Shown in pieces: positions 1-5,549 of a stretch of 24,053 nt of DNA; within the stretch, counting starts at the first letter, position 1; each line of letters opens with the position of its first letter. The notes under the pieces are model-generated. The model did not search any database and was not told where the DNA came from. It worked only from the letters and a program-made list of their open reading frames with translations. A program made the translations under genes and the position numbers. Source of the DNA: a virus; IMG/VR virus record IMGVR_UViG_3300046167_000605, positions 1 to 24,053 of that record; one strand, written 5' to 3'.

Positions 1-334
1 CTACAATCACGTTTTCAAAATAAGTAGCTTTGTTTCCAATAGCTGCTTTCATGCGATGCTTGCCACAGCACACAACATAAGTTCCGTCAATCAAAACAAG
101 CACGGGAGCCGGGAACTCTACGCCGTTCCTGTACTTAACCTGATAATCCTTAATCAGAGTTTTATCTGCATTGATGACATCTTCACGGGTTTGGAACTGG
201 ACATCATTGATTTCCAGCTTGCTTGCACGAATGGCGTCGTAGGAAAAGTCTAGACCGTTTTCCTCTAGTATCTTTTCCATTCTTTGATCCCTAGCATAAC
301 GATACGTCTTACTAGCATTTAAAATAACACTCAT
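1..334 (-). CDS. ParB/sulfiredoxin-like domain protein, partial (cut by left edge)
   Basis: An open frame of 111 codons runs from an ATG at 332-334 off the left end of the window. A strong Shine-Dalgarno (AAGGAGGG) lies 7 bases upstream. The C-terminal part reads VLVLIDGTYVVCCGKHRMKAA (two hydrophobic beta strands, then G-K-H-R-x-x-A). This is the pattern of ParB/Srx N-terminal domains, where GxxR or GxHR binds or hydrolyses CTP or a phosphate ester. Phage proteins with this domain serve as DNA-binding, nuclease or modification factors. Here only the family resemblance is visible, and the C-terminus that would decide the role is missing. It is the first gene after the 492-521 promoter and its structured leader. 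The N-terminal 40 residues are charged and match no motif I recognise. Confidence 0.55.
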   Translation of the reverse strand, partial: MSVILNASKTYRYARDQRMEKILEENGLDFSYDAIRASKLEINDVQFQTREDVINADKTLIKDYQVKYRNGVEFPAPVLVLIDGTYVVCCGKHRMKAAIGNKATYFENVIV

Positions 335-363
335 AGTAATCCCTCCTTAGAGATTAAAAACAT

Positions 364-425
364 CCCGCCCCCGTCAGCAGGAGTTTTAAGCACTGCTGAC
401 GGGAAACCGCTGGCACGGTGGCGGG
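364..425 (-). promoter_or_regulatory. Structured 5' leader hairpin ahead of the ParB-like gene
   Basis: An 11-bp perfect inverted repeat (370-380 with 393-403, 12-base loop) sits inside an outer 6-bp GGCGGG/CCCGCC pairing (364-369 with 420-425). On the minus strand the structure is followed by ATGTTTTTAATC and then the Shine-Dalgarno of the ParB-like gene. A further small hairpin (447-461, CAACCA/TGGTTG) lies upstream in the same leader. Stem plus U-rich tail could act as a leaky terminator, an attenuator or an antitermination element. The stretch 335-517 holds no credible gene. Confidence 0.5.
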
Positions 426-491
426 TTGTTCGGTAAATAAAACTCACAACCACAGTGGTTGGTAAGAACAGCTTGCCAGTGCTGTGAAGCA

Positions 492-521
492 ACTATACGC
501 ATGTGTCCACTAAGTTGTCAA
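492..521 (-). promoter_or_regulatory. Sigma70-like promoter for the ParB-like gene
   Basis: A perfect -35 box TTGACA (516-521) and a -10 box TATAGT (492-497) are separated by 18 bases on the minus strand. The predicted transcript starts near 485 and has a leader of about 150 nt before the ATG at 334. The -35 overlaps the stop codon of the DnaD-like gene read in its resumed frame. Confidence 0.6.
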
Positions 522-1556
522 CCTCCCTGGCTACTTTTCTCAAATGCCGCTATTTGCTCCAAAGCACGCCTCTGTGCGGCTGCTGTGTCAAAGTCCTCAT
601 CTGCGTCTCTTGAGGACAGGACGAGGGATCGCTTGAGGCACAGGAGCGTCTTCAGAGGGCGTGTCGCCTCGATGGGCGTCACGGTCTGCATTCTTTTTGC
701 TTCTCTGCTGCCATAGCTCGTATGCGTGCCTGTTGCTTTCACTCTCATTGACCCACGCCTTTGCCTCTTCTGGCCACATCGGCTTTCCTGCTGGTGGGAA
801 GTTGGGGCGTTGCTTTTCCTTGTCTACTGGTGCCGGTCCTCCCCTTGAGAACTCCCCATTTGCTACTCTCTGAACCCAAGAGGTGTTCTTGAAGTTGCCT
901 AAATGGGCGGGACTGTTACCTGAAAGCAAGTCAGTGTGTGCTAGTTCCCTAGATGCTTTCAGGTAGGTGCTAGCATGTCCGTTTGCCATAATCTTTGACA
1001 ACCAGCCAAGATTGCTTCCAACCTCCATCCCTGCTGCCTGTAGATTCTTTTTAAACTCAAACAGATCAGAAGACAGATTTGCCGCTGGGGCGGCCTCTTC
1101 TATTCTATCTTCTTTTATATCTATTATCTTATCTACTCTATCTATGTGATCACGACACTCTCGCGACTGATCGGCGACATGTTGCGACTGTGTCGCGACG
1201 CGCTCACTTTGCGTTTGAGCCTTGTTTTTACGGTATGTCTTGCATCTCTCAGAATTGCTTCCAGTGTAGAAACGAGCTTGCCACTCTGGTACCGTCACCG
1301 TGTTTGCCTCACTGTCACAAATTAGCCAACCCTCAGATTCCACCGCCTGCCAGAATTCGGCGTCCTGATCCAGTTCGTCTGCAAGGTCTTCATAATCACC
1401 CTCGATGGTGCCAGAGTCCCTGCTGTGGACCGCTACGTAGCCCCAGAGGCAAACCATAGCCCCGACGACCTCAGAGCGGCTTTTACCCGTCTTGCGTGCT
1501 ATACGCTTGATTTCGCGTTTGCTGTAAATGTGTGCGTCTACCTGAAAATGTCTCAT
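518..1556 (-). CDS. DnaD/replisome-organizer-like replication protein (C-terminal frameshift)
   Basis: The ATG at 1556 is chosen over the in-frame ATG at 1574 because AAGGAGG sits 6 bases before it. The first 100 or so residues have the look of phage replication initiators with an N-terminal winged-helix domain: YSKREIKRIARKTGKSRSEV, then GAMVCLWGYV, an acidic LADELD stretch and VPEWQARFY. A low-complexity S/Q/R linker follows, then a helical segment (FEFKKNLQAAGMEVG...). This suits an origin-binding or helicase-loading protein. The frame stops at 597, but the +1 frame continues with a natural acidic helix (RDADEDFDTAAAQRRALEQI) to a stop at 518. One extra base near 597-615 would restore a 345-residue protein. 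If the stop at 597 is real, the product is 319 aa. No helicase or primase gene is seen beside it. Confidence 0.6.
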
Positions 1557-1597
1557 ATCAGCCTCCTTTGCCATGTTGTCTTAAAAAATAACTGTGG

Positions 1598-1804
1598 TCA
1601 TTCGTGTATGGTTCCTCCTCTGACTTGCAATGGTCCGGTATTTCCACCGGCCTCAGTCGCTCCCGCAGTCTGTTGAGAAGCCGTAGCTGCTGTATGGAAC
1701 TCATCCAAGACTGCGCCCAGAATCTTCTCCTCGTACTTGTCGAAGTCAGCCTCAATTACCGATTCGACAAGATGCTCATACTGCTTGTATCGTTCGTCCT
1801 TCAT
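1598..1804 (-). CDS. Small hypothetical protein (68 aa)
   Basis: The start codon overlaps the stop of the HNH endonuclease gene by the ATGA arrangement at 1801-1804, indicating translational coupling. A GGGAG lies about 11 bases upstream. The N-terminal 40 residues are a charged amphipathic helix (YEHLVESVIEADFDKYEEKI). The C-terminus is Ala/Thr/Gly-rich and probably disordered. I recognise no family. Its place between the HNH and DnaD-like genes makes it part of the early operon, and the overlapping frame in 1558-1755 is arginine-rich and unlikely to be coding. Confidence 0.6.
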   Translation of the reverse strand: MKDERYKQYEHLVESVIEADFDKYEEKILGAVLDEFHTAATASQQTAGATEAGGNTGPLQVRGGTIHE

Positions 1805-2233
1805 CCATCAAAACACTCCCTCTCTATTCGTGACATAATTTCCTTTAACTCCCTCACTTCTTCCATCAATTCTCTGAATGTTGGGTGTGCCTTTGAAGGC
1901 TTCCCATTGTTTTCAGCGAACCCTTGTCTCCGCTGCGTAGCGGCTGTTCTGTGAATGGCTGCACCACTCCAGATTGGCTGCACGGTTGTCAATTTTGACG
2001 GCGTTCTTGTGGTGGACGACTGGCAGGTCATCAGGGTTCTTTAGCCATGTCATAGCTACTATCCGGTGAACCAACTTCGTCCTGGTGCCGTCAAGTCCAT
2101 TTTCTAAATTCACTTTCTGGTAGCCGTGAGCGTTCATTGACAACGCCAAGTACCTGTCCCCTTTCTTTACCTTCCCTTGGTCGCTGACCATATAGTCTGG
2201 GTGCGTGGAAATCCGTTTCCATTTTTCCGCCAT
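1801..2233 (-). CDS. NUMOD4-HNH endonuclease (single-base frameshift)
   Basis: The ATG at 2233 follows AGGAG by 8 bases. Residues 4-50 match a NUMOD4 module (EKWKRISTHPDYMVSDQGKV). They are followed by an HNH_3 core with VVHHKNAVKIDN and NLEWCSHSQN, which supplies the paired His and Asn residues of a beta-beta-alpha-metal nuclease. The frame ends at 1913 just after the conserved SRYAAET. The +1 frame continues QGFAENNGKPSKAH...FRELMEEVRELKEI to a stop at 1801. Removing one A from ACAAGGG near 1921 would join them as ...YAAETGF..., the usual ETG continuation in this family, giving about 143 aa. Such genes are often free-standing homing endonucleases, and in phages some assist packaging. The early-operon position favours the former, as inference. 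Confidence 0.75.
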
Positions 2234-2242
2234 AGTAGACTC

Positions 2243-2485
2243 CTATTCGTTGGCTGCAGGTCTGTTGCGTGTCCGTCGCTCAAGATCACGATTGCGTATT
2301 TCCTGATAGATCGCTTTTGGTTTTTCGAGTTCCAGAATGCGCCGCCGCATACGAATCAGAATGTCGCCTGTCTCCTTCACCTGGGTCGCCAGCCTTTTCA
2401 CAGCCTCTGCGTGTGTCTCTTGGCCGAAGTCCTTTAGATGGTAGTAGGCGGCTTTCAGTTCTCGGTCGTCAATAGGGAAGCTCAT
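2243..2485 (-). CDS. Small coiled-coil hypothetical protein (80 aa)
   Basis: An excellent Shine-Dalgarno (AGGAGG, 6 bases) precedes the ATG at 2485. The product is highly charged and almost wholly helical: HLKDFGQETHAEAVKRLATQ, then a heptad-like segment ILIRMRRRILELEKPKAIYQ and a basic tail ending RRTRNRPAANE. This suggests a short coiled coil that could bind nucleic acid or a partner protein. It lies 9 bases after the nuclease gene and 9 bases before the HNH gene, in the same operon. No family is recognised. Confidence 0.65.
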   Translation of the reverse strand: MSFPIDDRELKAAYYHLKDFGQETHAEAVKRLATQVKETGDILIRMRRRILELEKPKAIYQEIRNRDLERRTRNRPAANE

Positions 2486-2494
2486 GTTATCCTC

Positions 2495-3013
2495 CTATGA
2501 TAAAAGGCCAAAACTTGGATGCAGGTTAAACTTCAAAAGGTCTTCGAGGTGATTTACGCCATCGAGCTTGTGCCAATGCAACTGATTGAAAATCTCAATC
2601 TTTTTCCCAACCCACTTAAAACGACCCCAGTGCATTTCTTTGGACTCTGCTGGCGTGTCGGCATCCATGACTAGAAATGAAACCCCGTGGTTGCAAAGCG
2701 TCTTTTCGCCGCGTTCATCGCTGAATTTATAGACACCGCAACAAGTCATGTGAAGCTTTGAGAGCGTGTCTAGCTGGCTGACGTTTCTGTCTTGGTACTG
2801 CTGGGGAGTCCAGGGCGAGGTGTATACCTTTGTCTCAATCATCATCATGTGCTGCTTGTCCCTGTTCCCTTGCTCGCTGTGCTTGTGCCAGATGTTTAGA
2901 AGACAGTCAACATCCTGCATACCAAATCCTTTGGTAGCAGATATGCTGTTGTTGTTGCGAATCCAGTTATTAAAAGGCGCGTCTGATCCGTAGACTCGTG
3001 ACTTAGTGTTCAA
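2495..3013 (-). CDS. Putative PD-(D/E)XK-like nuclease
   Basis: The visible motif is an aspartate pair in GMQDVDCLLNIW about 25 residues before a hydrophobic strand ending in IETK (MMMIETKVY). A glutamine-containing helix follows (SPWTPQQYQDRNVSQLDTL). This D...ExK...Q order fits PD-(D/E)XK nucleases such as phage resolvase-like or VRR-type enzymes. An N-terminal FNNWIRNNN segment is also typical of that group. The start is uncertain. An ATG at 3025 has no Shine-Dalgarno, whereas a TTG at 3013 has GGAGG about 6 bases upstream, and that GGAGG is itself built from the ATG codon region. I prefer the TTG, which gives 172 aa. The role in DNA processing during replication or recombination is inferred from neighbours (SSB, Sak4-like ATPase). 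Confidence 0.5.
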   Translation of the reverse strand: MNTKSRVYGSDAPFNNWIRNNNSISATKGFGMQDVDCLLNIWHKHSEQGNRDKQHMMMIETKVYTSPWTPQQYQDRNVSQLDTLSKLHMTCCGVYKFSDERGEKTLCNHGVSFLVMDADTPAESKEMHWGRFKWVGKKIEIFNQLHWHKLDGVNHLEDLLKFNLHPSFGLLS

Positions 3014-3035
3014 ATTAACCTCCATGTAAAAGGAA

Positions 3036-3136
3036 AACGCCGTGCAGGAGTCGAACCTGCAATGTGCCTATCACCGACGCTTGTGCAGCCACTTGCGAGA
3101 AAGCTAAGAAAACGCAAGCCTTACACTACACCGATA
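3036..3136 (-). tRNA. tRNA-like element (clear T-arm, cloverleaf incomplete)
   Basis: Minus-strand GCAGG-TTCGACT-CCTGC (3044-3060) is a perfect T-arm with a canonical loop. Upstream is a 6-bp stem CTTGCG/CGCAAG with a 15-base loop, and a D-arm-like GTGTAGTGTAAGGC. I could not find a 5' strand that pairs with the acceptor-side ACGGCGT, and the loop is too long for a normal anticodon loop. It may be a degenerate or indel-damaged tRNA, or a tRNA-derived relic. The stretch 3026-3206 holds no protein gene. Confidence 0.3.
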
Positions 3137-3206
3137 CAAACCCTCTAGAGTGCGTGGGTGCCAAACCGGCCAATGAGATAACCGGCGCTAGAGCGAGCGT
3201 GTGAGA

Positions 3207-3674
3207 TTAAAAGGGGATATCGTCTTTCGCGGCTGCACTTTGCACAGCCTTTGCCTTCTGATCAACCGTAGCTTTCGCTTTTGGCTGGTCGCAACGCACA
3301 GGCTTTTCCGCGTACCAAATTTCGGTATCACGATCCTGAGGAGTGAAAACCCCAACAGTAGCATCGAGATGACGGCCTTCCAGAGACTCCCAGTTGAAAT
3401 CAACTAGCCTGCCTGTTGGCTTTTCGTCAATAAGACACCTCATCCAAGTCTTGTTGACGTTTGCCTTTTGAGGATCGCCAAAGTAGAGCTTCTTGAAAAG
3501 GCTACCACCATCCTTTGCCTCCAGTAATAAAGACAGTTTTGAACTGTCTTCAAAGTAACTAGCACGCTTTACAATAAAGCGGTGCGGCCCCTCCGAAGGT
3601 TTCTTGCGTTCTGCCAAATTCTCATCCGGCACATTTGCAATCTGCTCGAAGCAATCAAACACTACATCTTCCAT
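3207..3674 (-). CDS. Single-stranded DNA-binding protein, DUF669-like
   Basis: The 155-residue product has a beta-rich body (FIVKRASYFEDSSKLSLLLE, then GRHLDATVGVF) followed by a Lys/Ala-rich linker. It ends in the acidic-aromatic tail AAKDDIPF. That tail is the hallmark of bacterial and phage SSBs (DDDIPF), which recruit partner replication and repair proteins through the final Pro-Phe. The body resembles DUF669-type phage proteins, which sit beside Sak4/RecA-like ATPases, as here. The protein would coat ssDNA during phage recombination and replication. The start at 3674 has AGGAG 7 bases upstream. No classical OB-fold signature can be confirmed by eye, so the family name is tentative while the SSB tail is direct evidence. 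Confidence 0.7.
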   Translation of the reverse strand: MEDVVFDCFEQIANVPDENLAERKKPSEGPHRFIVKRASYFEDSSKLSLLLEAKDGGSLFKKLYFGDPQKANVNKTWMRCLIDEKPTGRLVDFNWESLEGRHLDATVGVFTPQDRDTEIWYAEKPVRCDQPKAKATVDQKAKAVQSAAAKDDIPF

Positions 3675-3698
3675 AACATTCTCCTGTTACTAGCGGTC

Positions 3699-4136
3699 CT
3701 ATTTATTAAAAACGTTGTAGGCTGACCGCTCATGGCCTGCATCGTCCATCTGTTTTCCAAACGCCTCTAGGCCGATCATCTCAATCGGCTGGCAAGGCCC
3801 GTTGTCTAAGAAGTGGTCTTTGCGAGAAAGGATGTGTCGCACGGTCAGGGGGATGTCTTTCTGAACTCTACGGCTAAACTCTGTTTGTTCGTCCCATCCT
3901 GCCTGCACCGCTTCGCAACGCTTCTTCAATTCATCTTCACTTATTTCCTCAAAATGCTTTGTGTAGTCGCCGCACAAATGCCTACGAGCAAGACCGAAGT
4001 TCTTGGCGTAGATATTGATAGTGCTGTTATTGCATTTGAAGTGGTAAGCCATTTCAGAACTTGAAACATTATTTTTCCACATCTCAATGAACTCTTCCTT
4101 GCGTTCTCTTAATCGCTTCCCTGCGTCGTGATTCAT
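3699..4136 (-). CDS. GcrA-like helix-turn-helix protein
   Basis: The N-terminal 55 residues read EEFIEMWKNNVSSSEMAYHF, then KCNNSTINIYAKNFGLARR. This matches the GcrA/sigma-like HTH pattern (a tryptophan in the first helix, S-x-x-x-I/M-A turn, then a recognition helix ending with x-x-GL-x-R). Beyond residue 60 the protein is charged and helical, with no motif I know. Family members bind DNA as transcription regulators or terminase-like factors; the target here is unknown. The start at 4136 follows the ATPase stop (4140) by 3 bases, with AAGG about 8 bases upstream, so the two genes are coupled. Length is 145 aa, longer than a bare HTH. Confidence 0.6.
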   Translation of the reverse strand: MNHDAGKRLRERKEEFIEMWKNNVSSSEMAYHFKCNNSTINIYAKNFGLARRHLCGDYTKHFEEISEDELKKRCEAVQAGWDEQTEFSRRVQKDIPLTVRHILSRKDHFLDNGPCQPIEMIGLEAFGKQMDDAGHERSAYNVFNK

Positions 4137-4139
4137 CTA

Positions 4140-5028
4140 TCAACCTTTCTGATTGCAAAGTTCCAATAGTTCTGTGGCTTGCTCGAACGAGAACGTCCCG
4201 TCTTCTTGGCGTGCCTTGATCTTATTGCGAGCGGACTCACGCTGCTCTGGCGTAGCACCGTTTGACAAGAAGTCTTTGGCGGTCTGGTACGCATCGTTGA
4301 CCTGAATCTTCTTGACGAGTTCGGGAGGTGGTGCGGCTTCACCAGCATCCAGCCATTCGTGCAACTGTTCGCCAAGTTTGCGTCCCGGTTTATTAATAAC
4401 AGCATCGGCGAGAAACGCGGCGCGTGTCTTCGTGACGATTAAGTCATGTTCCTGAGTCAAGTCGCCGACGATTGTAAACTCGTATTCTAGGCCATCACGC
4501 TGCACGGGCTGCATTCCAACCTTTCGCACCTGCGAGCGTCCTTTGACTGTTTCCACAATATGTTCAACCTTTGAACGAAGAGTGCAAATGACGTGAATAG
4601 GTGCCGCCAGTATGGCCTCCACAAGCAGGTTGTGCTTTGGCGTGGCTTCTCTCCAACCTGCAAAATTATTGCCAGTCCGCTTGGCTGCCTTGTCGACGTA
4701 CTCCAAGATTCCATTTTTGCCAGCCCATGCGTGCGAAAGGCTGTCAATGATCAACACGTCATAGCCTTCGCGTGTTGCCAGTTCAATAGCCTTCCACGTA
4801 GTTCTCAACCTCAAACGAAGTGAGCTGTAGGGTGTCGTACTCCACGCCGAACTCGTCAGCGTACAGTGCCGCAGATGCGTGTTCTGTATCTACCACTGCA
4901 ATCTTTTTACCAAGACCACTGGCGAGGCTTAACGCTGTGTACGTTTTGCCTGAGCCACTGGGACCAATTAAACCAAGTCGCAGTTTTGCCTGTGACTTCT
5001 TTGCTTTATTAAACCTCATAGCCATCAT
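4140..5028 (-). CDS. Sak4/RecA-like phage ATPase (AAA_24), single-base frameshift
   Basis: Residues 22-29 form a perfect Walker A (GPSGSGKT) after a basic N-terminus. A second strand IAVVDTEHAS and a Walker B-like YDVLIIDSLSHAW follow. Later segments ICTLRSKVEH and DGLEYEFTIVGDLTQ are typical of AAA_24/Sak4 phage RecA-fold ATPases, which drive single-strand annealing with a phage SSB, here encoded two genes downstream. The frame breaks near 4800-4815: one frame ends ...VENYVEGY at 4783, and the next starts in ...TTWKAIELATREG. Removing one G from GTGGAAGG gives the smooth sequence VENYVKAIELATREG and a 295-residue protein. GAGGAGG precedes adjacent ATGs at 5028 and 5025. The start lies inside the preceding 47-aa gene, overlapping it by 20 bases. 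Confidence 0.75.
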
Positions 5029-5152
5029 TTACCTCCTCAAGTAAACTCGTTAAACAACTTCTCGCTAATACTACTTCACCATTTTTTACTATCGCCCACC
5101 CAACAGTGGGTATATGCGAAATCGTGCTTCCGTGCCAAGTCCAATAGTCCAT
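5009..5152 (-). CDS. Small hypothetical protein (47 aa) overlapping the ATPase start
   Basis: This short gene begins with ATG at 5152, 2 bases after the stop of the 75-aa gene, with AAGGA about 9 bases upstream. It reads MDYWTWHGSTISHIPTVGWA, then an IVKNGEVVLARSCLTSLLEE segment, and ends inside the ATPase gene. The terminal codons contain the GAGGAGG that serves as the ATPase ribosome-binding site. The composition (three Trp, a small beta-type stretch followed by a helix) looks like a folded mini-domain, not random sequence. It fills the gap between two coupled genes. No family recognised. Confidence 0.5.
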   Translation of the reverse strand: MDYWTWHGSTISHIPTVGWAIVKNGEVVLARSCLTSLLEEVNDGYEV

Positions 5153-5154
5153 TA

Positions 5155-5382
5155 TCAAATCCTTTTTTCTTCCTGTAATTCTTCCATAGTGTCTGCGAAC
5201 CGATCTACGAGCCGATCCATGACTTCAAGTTCTCTGACGAGCAAGCCATTATGCGGGTGATCGTCATCTTCCTCAAGTATTTCTTTTAAATATCTTCGAT
5301 GCTGAGATAAGGCTACAAACAAGCCTTTGATCTCATCGTTCCATACGCAATACATTCCAAAATCCGGCGCTTTCGTTTCCAT
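5155..5382 (-). CDS. Small acidic helical protein (75 aa), first gene of the left operon
   Basis: GGAGG lies 7 bases before the ATG at 5382. The product has a short hydrophobic start (FGMYCVWNDEIKGLFVALSQ) and then two acidic helices, one with EILEEDDDHP and one with MDRLVDRFADTMEELQEE. It is a likely small regulatory or partner protein, but no family is recognised. As the first gene after the 5521-5549 promoter and leader it should be among the first products of this module. Its stop is followed within 2 bases by the next start. Confidence 0.6.
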   Translation of the reverse strand: METKAPDFGMYCVWNDEIKGLFVALSQHRRYLKEILEEDDDHPHNGLLVRELEVMDRLVDRFADTMEELQEEKRI

Positions 5383-5409
5383 GCTTTCCTCCGTGAATAA
5401 AAGGCCTTC

Positions 5410-5450
5410 CCGCCGCTCCCTGTAACCTCAGCTAAGAAGGTGAGCGACGG
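5410..5450 (-). promoter_or_regulatory. Structured leader hairpin ahead of the replication operon
   Basis: Minus-strand CCGTCGCT (5443-5450) pairs with AGCGGCGG (5410-5417), 8 bp with one G-U. An inner ACCT/AGGT pairing and then GAAGGCCTTTTATTC follow, and the first gene starts about 28 bases later. A weaker AGCC/GGCT hairpin followed by five T lies nearer the promoter. It parallels the 364-425 leader: promoter, about 100 nt, GC-rich stem, T-rich stretch, strong ribosome-binding site. The stretch 5383-5545 has no credible gene. Confidence 0.4.
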
Positions 5451-5520
5451 TCAACGGCAAACGCAATTACCGGGCCTGTGTTTTGTGATCGCTGAAAAAG
5501 CCTTGCGTGGCTGTGATGTC

Positions 5521-5549
5521 AGTATTGCGAACTGGACATGAACTGTCAA
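5521..5549 (-). promoter_or_regulatory. Sigma70-like promoter of the replication/recombination module
   Basis: TTGACA (5544-5549), 17-base spacer, AATACT (5521-5526). The -35 box is perfect and the -10 keeps the A, T, A and final T of the consensus. It overlaps the stop codon of the last tail gene and faces the left operon, separating late structural from replication genes. Confidence 0.55.

Noticed and set aside
1079-1459. 126-aa plus-strand frame opposite the DnaD-like gene
   Set aside because: Leu/Cys/Arg-rich composition and no start signals; antisense shadow.
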